Notes: generated by a model not told the origin, from the letters alone. 64,000 nucleotides of DNA from Craterostigma plantagineum (GCA_027422505.1 JAPQWV010000018.1:15270001-15334000); one strand, 5' to 3'; counted from the stretch's first letter, positions 33,457 to 46,124 are shown. Made by a program: numbers and translations.

Positions 33457-34589
33457 TATCGACATTGATATAAGAGCTCGAAATCCCACAACCTGTATGT
33501 CGAGATTTAAAAACAATGCAAATCGAGATCCTATCTGATAACTCATATCGAGATCCATGTCATATGTCGAGAGATCTATTCATGAAATGAACATCGAGCT
33601 CTTTAGTGTAATGTCGAGATGTTATGTCGAGATTTTATGTAACAAACTTCGAAACATCTTACAAAGTATATCTCGAGATCTTTATTTAGAATGTTGACAT
33701 GCTTCTCATAATTATGTCAAAATCTTGATGTATCATTTAAATATCGAATTCTCATATGTATGATGTCGAGATCCTTATGAATCTCTGAATGGTAATTTTC
33801 AAATTAGGTCAAACTTCGAAATTTGGGTTTCGAAATTATAGAAGTCGAAAATAGGGTTTTCAAATTAAGTCAATTTCATGAAATTATGATTAGACTAACA
33901 AACCCTAATTTATTATGATTTTATACTTAGGGTTGAAGGTTAGCGACTTACCGTACGATAAGCTAAGTAGCTAAGGTCACCAGGTAAGTGGAGATCCCAA
34001 CTACAACACATAAATTATATGTGCATGAATTACATGGTTACGTGTTTGAATGACATGATTATATGCTTCTATGACTTTACATGAATCTTCACGTGATTTA
34101 TTTATTTGCGTACATGAATTAATTATTACATGAAGTGTCATGACAAGCACTTCGGCATTTTCACGAATGCATTATTACATGCATACACGAGTACCACGAA
34201 AGTTACAAGATACGAGCATAAGTCATGTATGATTACTTAAATACGATAAACGTTTTCATTTAATGGCTCTTCTATGTTACCATGGTGATTTTATGCCACC
34301 GATTTCAAGACATGACATGACATGTCTCAAGGCAAGGGCATGCATGTGGCGGAAAATTGCGACTTGGGAGATACAACCTGAGGAAATAAACGGTACCAAG
34401 GGTATAATTGGTGTCAGCAACCTCAAAGTGAGTCTACCAGTGTGAGAGTCCGTGGGATCGATAAACTACATTGGATTGAAAAGGCGCCTTAGGGTTAGCC
34501 TCTCGGTGGAAGCATCGTCCATATTTATATATATTTACCCCTAGTGGGTTTGAGCTCCATGATGGTGCATAGTAAGATAAGCTAAGGGC

Positions 34590-34730
34590 CCTACAAGACA
34601 AGACACGAACTAAAGATAAGACAAGGCATGAACTACAAGACAAGACACGAACTAAAGATAAGACAAGACACGAATTTCATGACATGAGTACAAGACATGA
34701 ATTTCAAGACACGAATTACATGACAAGATT
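34590..34730. repeat. ACAAGACACGAA minisatellite in LTR-4
   Basis: Short imperfect repeats of ACAAGACACGAACTAAAGAT and related forms run for about 140 bp. Confidence 0.7.
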
Positions 34731-35130
34731 AGGAAGCATTGGCGCGGATGCCTGTGCGTTTTAAGACACGTGCATTGCATGGTTTCCACTTACTGAGCTT
34801 TATAAGCTCATTCCACGTTTTATGTGTTGTAGGTACGATAGAGTCGGACGTTGAGGAACGTCACGACTAAGGCGGGCTGACGGCGGTACTCCAGGGTCTT
34901 TTGAGGGCAAGGCTGTACATGGATGACGACCTGTGGAGCGATGTTAGAACGTTTTGATATGATAGATATTTTGGGGCTGCGGCCTTTGTATGATTACGCC
35001 GATGTAGGTTACGTTTTGTCGTAATATATCATATCGTAGGAAAAAGTTTTTGTTAGACGGATCTCCCGCGACTTACGTTGCGAAAATCCGCCACTAAAAA
35101 TGATTAGAAAGTCAGGGTCGCCTCAGGTCT

Positions 35131-37564
35131 TCCACATTTTCTCTGGGCGGAAGCAGTAAATACCGCCTATTTCACTCAAAACAGGAGGGTGGTTCACAAG
35201 CGCTTTGACAAGACTCCGTACAAAATTATCAACAAACGAGTACCCAACATCTCATTCGTTAAAGTCTTCGGGTGCAAGTGCTTTGTGGCGAACGACCGAG
35301 AGCAACGTGCTAAATTCGACCCTAAAGCATTCGAAGCCACTTTCATCGGGTATTCTTCAACCTCGAAAGCGTATCGAGTATACATCAAGTCCAACCACAG
35401 AATCAAAGAAAGCTACAATGTCACTTTCCACGAAGTGGCGGATATGGCTTCTGGTCACTTCAGTCCAGGACCCGTGCTTAACCCAATGGCTCCTGCACAC
35501 CTCAGTACAGGACCCGTACCTAACCAGATAGCTTCTGAATATATCAGTTCAGAACCTGTTTTCACTGGTGTGTTGGCACAAAACCAACAGAAGATGGCAA
35601 CAGCCCCGAATTCAATGTCAGAAGAAGCAATGAGACTTGCATTAGACGATTTGGACTCTCTCTTCGAGCCAGTATATCGGTCACACATTGCTACACCTAT
35701 AGTGGATTCTCCACCCGACGAGACCGATGTACCAAGTGCTTCTCACGTCCCTACCTCACCCGATTCAGAATTGCCACAGAATAACGAAGAACCTACAGTG
35801 GTTATTGAGGAAGACTCATCAGAGACGATCGTTCCAAGTGCAAAATTGGAACTTCCTCAAGCAATTGATCAATCGGAGACTACAGGAAATCTAGACCCAC
35901 AGATGGCTGATGCATCATCTTCAGCCTTGTCTAATGAGCGCAAGTGGACTAGAGGTCACCCGGTTGATCAGATAATTGCCGATCCTTCGGATGGAGTAAG
36001 GACACGTCGTCAACACAGTCTCTTCAGCTACTTCTTAAGTAAAAATGAGCCTACCAAGGTAGCAAACGCACTTCAAGACCCGGATTGGGTAATATCGATG
36101 CATGAAGAAATTCATCAATTCGAACGTCTTCAAGTGTGGACCTTAGTACCCCATCCGCATGGAAAACAATTGTCGGAACTAAATGGGTATTCAAAAACAG
36201 GAAGAATGAAGATGGTGAAGTGATCCGGAACAAAGACAGGCTATTTCCGAAGGGATACAATCAAAAGGAAGGCATCTACTACGACGAGACATATGCTCCT
36301 GCTGCCCGAATCGAAGCTATCCGCCTTCTTTTAGCTTATGCGGCTCACAAAGACTTCAAAGTCTATCAAATGGGTGTCAAGACCGCCTTTGTCAACGGCG
36401 TTTTAAAAGAAGAAGTCTATGTCGCTCAGCCGGAAGGTTTTGTCGATCAAGAGCATCCCGATCACGTCTATCGTTTGGACAAAGCTCTCTACGGACTAAA
36501 ACAAGCCCAACGTGCTTGGTACGATGTCCCGAGTGAATTTCTCGTGAAGTCTGGATTCATACGAGGAACTATAGACACAACCCTCTTCATCAAATGGTAA
36601 GACAAAGATCTGATGGTCGTTCAAGTATACGTCGAGGACATCATCTTCGGATCAACTAATCCACGGCTCTGCATGAAGTTTGGCGATCTAATGAAAAGCA
36701 AGTTCGAGATGAGTCACATGGGAGAGATGCAGTTCTTCTTAGGATTCCAAGTCAGGCAACTCGAAGATGAGATTTTCATCAGTCAGACAAAATACATCAA
36801 GGATATTCTGAAGAAATTCCATCAATATCAGAGCAAGCCTCTAGCACTCCTATGTCACCAAGCTGCAAGTTGGATGTCGATCCCTCTGGAAAGTCGGTCG
36901 ACGTCAGACTGTATCGCAGCATCATTGGATCTCTTCTCTACCTCACTTCGAGCCGGCTGGATATCATGTTTGCCACCTGCTTATGTGCCCGTTTTCAAGC
37001 CGATCCCAAAGAATCCCATATGCTCGCGGTTAAAGGATTTTGCGTTACCTTAAGGGCACTTTTACCCTTGGACTGGTATCCAAAGGGTACGAATTTCAAA
37101 CTTATCGGATATATTGACGCTGATTATGTAGGTTGCCGAATGGACAGGAAAAGCACGTCCGGTGGCGCTCAATTTCTAGGCAAAAAGCTGGTCTGCTGGT
37201 CATCCAAAAAGCAGAACCGTGTGTCAACTTCGAGGGCCGAAGCGGAATACGTGGCTGCCGCCAGTTGTTGCTCCCAGATGCTGTGGATGCGGACTCAGCT
37301 TCGCGACTATGGGTACAATTTAAATAATATATATATGGTGTTAGTCAAAGTGCCATCGCTATTACTTGCAATCCAGTTCATCACTCACGCACAAAAAACA
37401 TAGACATTGGATATCACTTTATCAAAGATCATGTAGAAAAAGGCACCATAGATATGTATTTCGTGAACACGGAGAACCAACTAGCTGACATTTTCACCAA
37501 GGCATTGCATGAAAAACGATTTCAATTCCTTGTCGGAAAATTAGGCATGTTGAATCTTCGGTAA
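35131..37564 (+). pseudogene. Cop-3 integrase end, reverse transcriptase and RNase H
   Basis: The integrase C-terminal part resumes (VFGCKCFVANDREQRAKFDPK), then an acidic Pro/Ser-rich linker. Reverse transcriptase comes next ([50 protein letters not shown]), then RNase H (GYIDADYVGCRMDRKSTSGG) and the family end NQLADIFTKAL with stop near 37562. Lesions: frame change near 36170, TAA at 36598-36600, and frame changes near 36850 and 37340. The catalytic YVDD is altered to YVED, which should abolish polymerase activity. Confidence 0.88.
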
Positions 37565-38259
37565 TATGTGTTTTACCTGATGTTCTGTGCTACTAAATGT
37601 TCTATGCTATGTGTTTTCTTTGCTTACATGTTTGATCTTGCGTGAATATAATAAATAAAAAAAATAAAAAAAATAATAATATAATTCAAAAACATTATAA
37701 ATATATATAATATTAGGGGGGTGACGAAATCCTTTAGGACGCTTTGATCTAAAGTCACTTAGAATTTTACCCCGACATGCGATCGATTTAATTGCTTAAT
37801 TTTGTCAGTCTAAGTCGCATTCTAAGGTCATTAGGTTGCTCCACTAGACACAAAGCCACTATACATATGTAAGGATTCTAGCCTTGTTATTTTCCTTTCT
37901 TTGGATCTATTTCTCGAGTGAGTCACACATCAATTAGTTGTCTTAACTAGTGATACTTTGCTTCATACTCACCTTGCCTTAGATCGTTAGGAAAATGATA
38001 AGGGCGCTTAGGTTATTCCTCACTCGGCATTTTAAAATTTTTCCCTCATATTAGCCCTTAGTCATCCACTTTGAGCCTTCCGCGATGACCTTTTATTCAT
38101 TTGAATCCAATTCCTACCATTCAACCGTATTCTATACTCTTCGGATGATTGTTCAAACGAGAAAAGGAGGGGGAGAAAACAAAAGAAAAGGGGGATGATG
38201 ACAAAATAAGGCATTGCTCAACGCGCAAAAATCAGACCAACGGAACCTGCCTTCCGACT

Positions 38260-38580
38260 ATCTCTTAGAAGGTGGCATGGATCCTGCAGTGAATTTCTCC
38301 AACGATAATCTCGTACGCTTGTCAGAACGGCTGGAAAGAGGAGCACCACGAAGTGAACTTCTCCAACGATAATCGGGTCTTATATCGGGAAACGAGAAGA
38401 GGAGCGCAGCCTTGGGTACGAATTCCATAACCGTGAACTTTTCCAAAAAGATAATCTCTGAAACCTCTCTAGGGATTAAGAGAAGAGGAGCACGGTATCG
38501 GCCTGAGAACCAACAAGAAGAACTTCGCCTACGATAATCTCCTATAGCCTCGTGGAGAAGCGGAGCTTCAGCTTGAGCGT
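38260..38580. repeat. Imperfect tandem repeats in Cop-3
   Basis: About four units of 75-90 bp share GTGAACTTCTCCAACGATAATC and, about 45 bp later, GAGAAGAGGAGC. Function is unknown. Confidence 0.65.
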
Positions 38581-39070
38581 AGCATAAAAAGGGATAGTTC
38601 TTAAAAGAAAAAGAGGGAGAAGAGATTGAAAAGAAGAAAGACGCCGAAAAACAAAGGAGACGGACGTAGAAATGAAAGATGACGAAGAGATAAGCTCACT
38701 TTCACTAAATCCCTTCCCTTCTAAGTCCTAGCCAAACTAAAAACCCTTACAACCCTTTGGTTCCAATCGACGGTCTCTCGCTTGGGTGAAATGATTAACA
38801 ATTCCTCGATCACAGGTAAATTGACTATTGCTTGTGTTGACTTGAGTGATATAAATATAAAAATCCCAAGTTAGAAATAATTGAGTGCAAGAGCGAACCT
38901 AGTGAGAGTTGTCGAAATGGGTCAGTCTATGAACTTAGGACTTTAGTTTGACGACATGACTTGACGGCATTTTCTTCTTTCAAATGTCTCGTAAAATTTT
39001 AGGTATGGCGATTGATCGAAGCAAAATAATCTGACCCCATACTATAATAATAGTAATATACATAAAAAAA

Positions 39071-39075
<5 letters not shown>

Positions 39076-39111
<36 letters not shown>
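39076..39111. repeat. (TA)n microsatellite in Cop-3
   Basis: A simple TA run of about 36 bp. Confidence 0.9.
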
Positions 39112-39114
<3 letters not shown>

Positions 39115-41459
39115 AACTAATATTTTTTTAATTTCTGGAAAAAAAAACAAACAAATCGTGAAAGGAAATTTCGCACATTCTGACATGAAATATTATGTTT
39201 CATATGCGATGAATTGAATAAATGCGAATTTATTTTGTTATCGCACATTCTAAATGCAATTTTAGATTGCATTGATACTAAATTGTTTATAAATGCGATA
39301 AATTTTTCATTGCTCTTACCCTCACGCAATATCTTCAATACATGTTTTTGGGGACCATATATATGTGCTTACTAGGTATATTGCGTATTTTATGCTCGTT
39401 ACTTGAATTGATTTCATATATTTGCATGTTAAGTCAATCCTCGCGCATTATTTGAGGGGGAGTAAATATAAAAATCGTGCATTAGCTCCAAATATTTTTG
39501 ATGTTTTTCTCTAAGTATTTCAAATCTCTTCAAACAAATACAGGAGTGAGACGTCGACACTATAAGACCAGGAGCTATTGTCACAGACCAAATATTTCAA
39601 AGGAAAACATGCCAAAAATAATTGTTGATTAACTCTATTATTTCTAACATTTTTTTCTCTAAGTGGTACAGATTTGTTTATTCTGCCAGGGGAGCTAGAC
39701 GTTACTACACAGAAAATCCAGGGAGTTAATTGCATTTATTTTAATTCTGAGGGGGAGCATTACAATGTGATTTTCTTTGAAATAGGGATCAATCTGAAAA
39801 TTTTTAGTACTTACAATCGAGAAATGGATATAAGAATTAATTCGCTATCATATGTTTCTCGATCGTAAACAGCGTTGGGAACGATTTTGATTGGCCGCGA
39901 TAATTTGCGATTGAAAAATTGAATTGAAGAGCAATTTTCGAATCAATATTTCTCGAGCGCAAATAGTAATGAGCCTGATCCATTTAATCGCAAAACGTCC
40001 AATCGCAAACCCAACATTGACTTACAGCGAGTTAATAAAAGTTCACTTTTTGTCAGTCGAAAAATTTTATCTCTCGCAAACCTAAATCGCAAACATTTCT
40101 CTCTCGCAAAACTTTCACAGACAGTTCAAATCTCTCACAAATCTTTCGATTTTCAACACCAAGTTGTCTGTTTAAGGTAGAAATGAGATTCATTTGACAT
40201 TTGCATGTTATTTAACTTCATTAGCATCTGCACTTAGATTAGATTATCGACTGTTCTTCAAACTGAGAAAACCGTATACTATTTTATAGTGATTTAGGCA
40301 TGTTTATGAGTTTTATCTGGGTTAATGCCTGCACTTAAGATAGTTTCGATGTTTTTTTATGAATCTGGTAGTTTAAACTTTCCAAAAATCTGCATCTTAG
40401 ACCACTAAGTTGAGTTTCCAAAGAAACTGGGTATTTGAATGTTTTAAGCCATCGAAGAACTTTATCGATCGCAAAGAGTATTAATTGCATTGCGATTCAA
40501 TTGAGATACTGTTTGTATCGAATTAGTTTTCGATCGCTAAATTGACTTAGTCGCTAAGAAAGAAGATTTTGACCGACGAATCACTTACCGTCGAGAAATA
40601 TAATTAGGATTTTCTGCGAGCGAAAAATTTAAGCGCTGAATAGACAATTTAGATGCAAATTAGATCGAGCGTAAAACTTACTATCGCAAAATTCTTTTCG
40701 ATTGAATTTTATTTTGGTCGCAAAAATTTAGCAGCGAAAAATTAATTTTTCAACGCTTAATTTTTCGATCGTAAAATTCGCCGCTTAGGATTTAATTGAT
40801 CGGAAATATTTCTCGACGATTGACGTAGTTTTCTTTCGTTGACTAATTTCTCGATAGAAAAATATCGCAGCGAAAATTTTACTTAGGATCAGAAATCACG
40901 TATCGCTCGACAAATTTCAAATCGAAAAATTTTATTCAATCGAGGAAATTTTTCGACAGTAAATTTACCTGAGAAATAATTTCTCGATCGTAAATTTATA
41001 CAGAATTTTTCTGGATTGTAAAATTGATCGGCTACGGTCGCACGATTCCAACTTCAACACTTAGAAAGTTTTTTTCTAAGTCTTTTACAATGTAGCGAAC
41101 ATTAAGCGAATAAAAATTTTCTCGATCGCAAAATTAAACGGAGTTATTTCAATTGAAATAAATGCATAGGAAATCAATTTGAAAACCAAACTTTTCGAGC
41201 GTAAAATATCTCGGCCTGAATAGTGACATTTTCCACGATCAAACACTTCGAAAATTTCGAAGTTTCTTCCACGCGTTATATGTTTCATTCGAAATTACGA
41301 ACATGCCATTACATTTTTCAAAATCAATTATACTATATGCATACTACACTATTTCAATTCAAAATTCATCAAACATGTCATGACTTGTTACAATATTATA
41401 GTTTGATGAAACTAAATCAATTTTCAACTAAAATTAAATTTTGAACTAATGAACTTTTT

Positions 41460-41477
41460 ATATCTTTTATGCTTCAG
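41460..41477 (+). promoter_or_regulatory. Splice-acceptor-like tract before the Cop-3 third gene
   Basis: A T-rich run ending TTTTATGCTTCAG abuts the ATG at 41478. Position and sequence fit a 3' splice site that would deliver a spliced mRNA straight to this start codon. No donor was identified. Confidence 0.45.
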
Positions 41478-44400
41478 ATGGATCGCTACCCACGATACAA
41501 TCACATCTACGACCATAATTTGTACCTGAAGGTCCAAGATACAAATTTCCAGCTCGATCTGAGCACCTTTCGGTGTACAGACGAGATCATTGTCTCTATC
41601 CTGCAAGGCCACCCCATCTGGCATGCATTGACGGTCACCGCATCGGTGCCAATGGTCTATCTCCAGCAATTCTGGGGATGTATACAAGGAGCAGTGGATA
41701 ATGGAACATTCTCCTTCTCAACCATACTTGGGACGCGACACGTACATATGGACAAGAACCAGTACGGGATGATTTTGGACTTACCATACAGCGCAAACTA
41801 CGACCCGCTCCCATCTGACGCAGAAATGGTGCATGATTTCATGCAGATGGGATATCAACCGCAACTCACCAAGTTAGCTCAGGTCCAGAGCAGAGGTATC
41901 CCGCATCCGTGGAAGACACTGTTCAGGATTGTGAACAAGTGTCTATTGCCCAAGCATGCTGGCTTTGACAAGGACAATGGCAACATAGTGAGTATCTTCC
42001 ACAGAATAGCATTCTCCAGGAACTATGATTTCACGCAGCTGATCTGGAATGATCTTGCAGAGCAGATCAGGCAAAAGGAGAATAAGAGATCCAAGAACGT
42101 GCCCTACGCTCGGTGGTTTAATGTGATCATCAGGGAATTCATGGAGTTGCACGAGTCCATCCCTCGTCTACCTCCTGGAGGAAATTATCAACCACCAAGG
42201 CTCAAATTCTTTCTCAATCCACGGCTCACAGACTTGGACCAACTGTCGATGCCGATTTCTTTTGAGCTGCTACGTCTCGCCGACCCCCAATGAGATGTGT
42301 ATCGAACTTACTGCCGGGAGAATCACCTCACCGAGGAGCTGATTCTAGGGCCCCCGACAGATTTTGGAGTTAGCCCTCCCCAATCGCAACACCAACCAAG
42401 CCCTGAGGACACGATGATAGATGTTGTCGCTCAGGAGCTTCAACAGGAGTCTCCTTTGGTCGAAGAGCAAATGCCCGACATAGATGATACGCTAATAGAC
42501 GTCGTGGCTACTGAGATGGCGCTCGAGGCTCCTGAACATGAATATCAGGTGGAGGTGCCCGTACATGTAGGTGTGCTCCAAGAGCCTATTGAGGAGGTTC
42601 TACTTCAGGAGGCATAGCCCGAGGCAGAAATGGGGCGCAGCTCACCACCTAAGATGACGGAACACGCCGGTGAGGAAGAAGCACGAGAACCGACACCTCA
42701 CACGGCTTCCTCGACAGACACTGAGTCTGATGAGGAGATCCAACTTATAAGACGGACTCCACGTCGACTGAGCTTTCAGATCGAGTCCCTCTTCACCGTC
42801 GTCTCCACCACGTTAGACACACCGCTTGTCATACCTTCTAGGGCTGAGGATCAGACTACTACCGGCCTCGAGTCGTAATGTCTGACGTACAGGTTCAATC
42901 TGAGCCTGTCACAACATCCATAGACGTGAATTTTCTAGATTAAAGTCGAGGATTAGATGGAAGTCTCGAACAGTCACAACCTCAAGTGACTGCGAGCCAA
43001 CCTACGGAGCCGATGCCTGCTCAAGGGTTGACAACAGGCGACATCAGTCGACCTGGAACATCTACGACGGAGGCTTCCACCCCTTTTGTGACGAACGAGC
43101 AATTACAGGCCGCTCTCTCTGCCGCTGTACAATCCATTGAAGACAAGATCATGGAGAGAGTACTCCACTCCATCGAGACATCCCGAAGAGATACCGGGAA
43201 AGCACCGTCTCTGAAGGCCCTTCGTCACAAACCAACCTCACACCTCCACAACCCACACCCACCGACCCTTTAGCCACTTCATCCATCCTCATCAACCCAT
43301 ACACCATACCCATAACCGAGCTCCACGACATCCTACTCGCCCGCCTGATCGGTCTCTCCATCCGGTCGCCTCAAGAAGAGTCTCTTTACAGGCGATTGGT
43401 GGATCATCCAGAGCCACCTACTGAGACTTGCCGAAGCCAAAGCTCCCACTCAAGACACAGACATGACGATCCTGACAATCAGGACCCTCATGAGGGGGAG
43501 AAGAGGCCACGGACATCTACGAGTGGTCAAGAACAAGGCCAAGGCTCGGGCTCTGCGCAGACAAGAACTGGAGCCGGAGAAACCTCACAACCCACTACAC
43601 AAACCACCACCACGCAATGCACACAACCTCTAAGCCCATTCTACCAACCCACCATCAGAACGCCTCCGCCGAACCCATCCACCCCACTGATTCTGACAAG
43701 CCCCTTGCTTCCGGAAGAAGAAGCAAATGACGCGATGCTCATAGCCCTAGCAGCTACTCAAGCTACTCCCTCGGTCACTCCAGACCAACCGGGCCCCTCA
43801 GGACATGGCGTCAATCCACACGAGGTTCTAGACAAATACATCTTCGAAGGACAGTGGATGACCCATTCCATGCCGAGGAGCATCAAAGACAACGGCTTCG
43901 GGACGTTTAGAATTTCCTACAACAAGCCTCCATAGACCTCATGATCATAGAAGACGACGAGCTTCAGGAAGGTGAAAACTACCAACAAGATATCCCAAGG
44001 CAACCAGAGTTGATCGCGCAACGAACGACTTCCCTCACAAGATAACGTCATGGACCGTTCAGATCGACACGCCGTGGGAGAACATCCAAATAGAAATCCC
44101 CTAACTTGAAGAAGTTCGTGAAAACATTTGGAGGTCACCGGAGAGAGTTAAGAAGCCGAACGAGTTCGAGCTGAGAGGGATCTCTCACTGGAATCAGCAG
44201 AAGAGGATGACTTACCTCTGGATGGTGACTAAACTTGGACCTGATGTAAGGCTGGGGATGACTAAAGAACAAGTCAAGAGCCACTATAAGAGTCTCTCCT
44301 CAATATGCCAACTACTCAGCGTATACTGTGCAAAAGGAGACTTCCAACACCTCACTACACCATCAGCGAGTGGATAGAACTCGAGAAGATCTAAGCGAGA

Positions 44401-44999
44401 GCGACCTACCGTACATCCCTACTGATAAGGTATACCATCTCTATCAGCTGTACGTGGAAAAGTACAAAGGTCCTCAAGGCTTCATCAAGAAAGAAGGACT
44501 CGAGGGACTCTACCGGTTCATGATGCGCAAAGTCAAGTACTTCGCCGCACACGACCTTCAGATGGCTCTGGAGAGCAACATGAAGAAGGTTAACATGACC
44601 GCTCCGCTCAACAAAGGACCTGAGATTGAAGGGCTTCCCAACAATCACGTGCACATCAGCACAGTCCTAGGCATCACCTACCACAATCCAATAGCCAAGA
44701 AGAATAGGTTGATGCTGAAGACTTAGATTCATAAGTTTTGTGATGGGACGCTCAAGGTCGTTAGGAAAAACATCGAGCAGAGGTTTGAAGAAATCAATCG
44801 AGATACGATGCTGAGGATCCACAGGTTCGTAAGAGAACAGTCGCTCCTAATGGAACTACTTGAAGATATCGAGGAGCGATTGGAGCTGAGGAACACGCTC
44901 AGGAACTTTGAGCATGCGCTGGGCTTGCGCAGATCATACTATGCCCGACGAGGACAAACAGCGCAGAGACGCAATCAAGCACAAAGGGGGAGATTGTAG
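41478..44999 (+). pseudogene. Cop-3 third gene (extra ORF downstream of pol)
   Basis: From the ATG at 41478 (MDRYPRYNHIYD) a frame of about 467 codons runs to 42878. It is broken only by TGA at 42291 and TAG at 42615, each one C-to-T change from a sense codon. Part 1 (to about 42290) is a folded-looking domain with HPIWHALTVTASVPMVYLQQF and HPWKTLFRIVNKCLLPKH. I recognise this layout from extra domains tied to Copia elements in asterids, function unknown. Part 2 is acidic, with an internal duplication (DTMIDVV / DTLIDVV). Part 3 (about 42986-43935) is Pro/Ser/Thr-rich in shifted frames. Part 4 (about 44328-44999) is basic and helical. The frame ends QRGRL with its TAG 5 nt inside the 3' LTR. 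I see no signal peptide or clear membrane segment. Confidence 0.72.
44981..44994 (+). promoter_or_regulatory. Cop-3 polypurine tract
   Basis: ACAAAGGGGGAGAT directly precedes the 3' LTR, the normal position of the plus-strand primer. Confidence 0.9.
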
Positions 45000-45345
45000 A
45001 GTATACATTTTAATTGTGCTTGATTTCATTAGTTGTCCTTGTAATTAGGGGCTTTGTTTGTATTAGTCCATAGATTAGGACTAGTTAGATATTATACCAA
45101 GTTTGTTTGGTATAAATACTTGTACACACATTATCCTTAATAGAAAAAGTTTTGAAAATTGATCCGAAAGGCTTGCAATTCAATTTCTAGAGAGCGAAAC
45201 AATAGGTAACTTTCTCACTCTACTCGAATTCTTTCTCTTGTTCTTCATTTGAGTTTTTTGATTGAATCTTAATGTCAATCATTATCATCGAATTACGTAG
45301 AATTCATGCCTAGGATCATAGAGTTGTTAATCGTAGGACCTAACA
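44995..45345 (+). mobile_element. Cop-3 3' LTR
   Basis: A 351-bp partner of the LTR at 20816, with TATA box at 45111-45118. It differs by about 15 substitutions and 1-nt indels. Confidence 0.95.
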
Positions 45346-46124
45346 CCGAGACAAGGAGGTGTGACTGTCTAAGTGTGACCTATCAACTTTGCTCAAAACC
45401 GCACACTTGAACCGTACATTTACTGCAAAGTGTGGTCTTGGCGAGCAGCGTAAATGCACCCGAGCAAGCCGAAACGAAAGCAAATGCAAGGCGCCGGCAT
45501 ACTCGAAACCAAACCTTGCATTTTGGTTCGCAACAACCAAACCCGAGCTTGATATAAGACAGGGCATCCAATCCCTTTACTAACTTAGTATTCCTTTGGA
45601 ATATTCTTCCGTGACTCATAGCAAATTAGAAATTAAGCACGAGCACGTAAATCCGTTAAATAAATTTCTAACCCTAAGAAAGCAACTTAAATGGACAAAC
45701 AGGCTATTTCTAAACTGGTCCTATTACATGGGTCGTCAAAGGACAGGGGTCTTCGATCTTCAAACGTCGACTCAAGCCACTATGGTCGTCGAATCTTCCA
45801 ATCTCGGCTTGCGTCGAGCGGCCATCATTTTTATCTAGTTTATCTAGTAAAGCGATAAAATACACACGGGGGGAATTATTTCCCAAACATCCCGTAATCC
45901 ATGTACATACCGGGGGCAATAAACGGCCCTTAAACAAATAACCCGCTTAGAACCTAAGCCCGCGTAAATGCCCCACATAAACATGCAACACAGAATTTTG
46001 ACGCTTGGTGTTAGACCGACGTCACAAGCGATGATAGTCTCCAAACTACATTGATCGTTCGTTCGCCACATCGGCTTTCGAGGCCTTCGGTCGAACCATT
46101 CATGAGCCTTAGCTCCGATACCAC
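45346..46124 (-). other. Cop-2 leader (right part) and primer-binding site
   Basis: This continues the Cop-2 leader from the CCGAG duplication. The minus strand at 46123-46112 reads TGGTATCGGAGC, an initiator-tRNA-Met-type primer site one base after the LTR. It is a near copy of 13998-14755. No gene is present. Confidence 0.8.

Larger units (their letters stand above)
25882..35125 (+). mobile_element. LTR-4: solo LTR of a Gypsy-type element, split by Cop-5
   Basis: Starts TGTAATACCCGTAAAATC and ends CAGGGTCGCCTCA, flanked by GGTCT (25877-25881 and 35126-35130). With Cop-5 removed it is about 3.1 kb, has no coding capacity, primer site or second LTR, and so behaves as a solo LTR left by LTR-LTR recombination. 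The end motifs resemble plant Gypsy LTRs; orientation is read from the TGTAATACCCG end. It interrupts the Cop-3 integrase between codons for HSG and LPHFLW. Confidence 0.78.
37565..41477 (+). other. Cop-3 long non-coding stretch between pol and third gene
   Basis: About 3.9 kb with no supported gene. It contains a block of tandem units (about 38260-38580), an AT microsatellite (39076-39111) and exact GAGGGGGAG boxes at 38167, 39454 and 39749. A region dense in TCGCAAA, TCTCGA and CGAAAAATT (about 39840-41230) resembles the gag leader. It ends in a pyrimidine-rich acceptor-like tract. Confidence 0.6.
20816..45345 (+). mobile_element. Cop-3: large Copia retrotransposon with a third gene, interrupted by LTR-4
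   Basis: LTRs at 20816-21165 and 44995-45345 begin TGTAGAGTATAC and end CCTAACA, and differ at about 15 places (about 4%). The target duplication is CCGAG (20811-20815 and 45346-45350). Without the inserted LTR-4 the element is about 15.3 kb, long for Copia. Order: primer site, leader, gag with coiled coil, protease-integrase, reverse transcriptase, RNase H, a 3.9-kb non-coding stretch, then a gene-sized extra frame up to the polypurine tract. Gag and pol carry stops, frameshifts and a mutated active site, so this copy is not autonomous. Confidence 0.92.

Noticed and set aside
34263..34643. Short frames in LTR-4
   Set aside because: They lie within a solo LTR and minisatellite, with no domain; random open frames.
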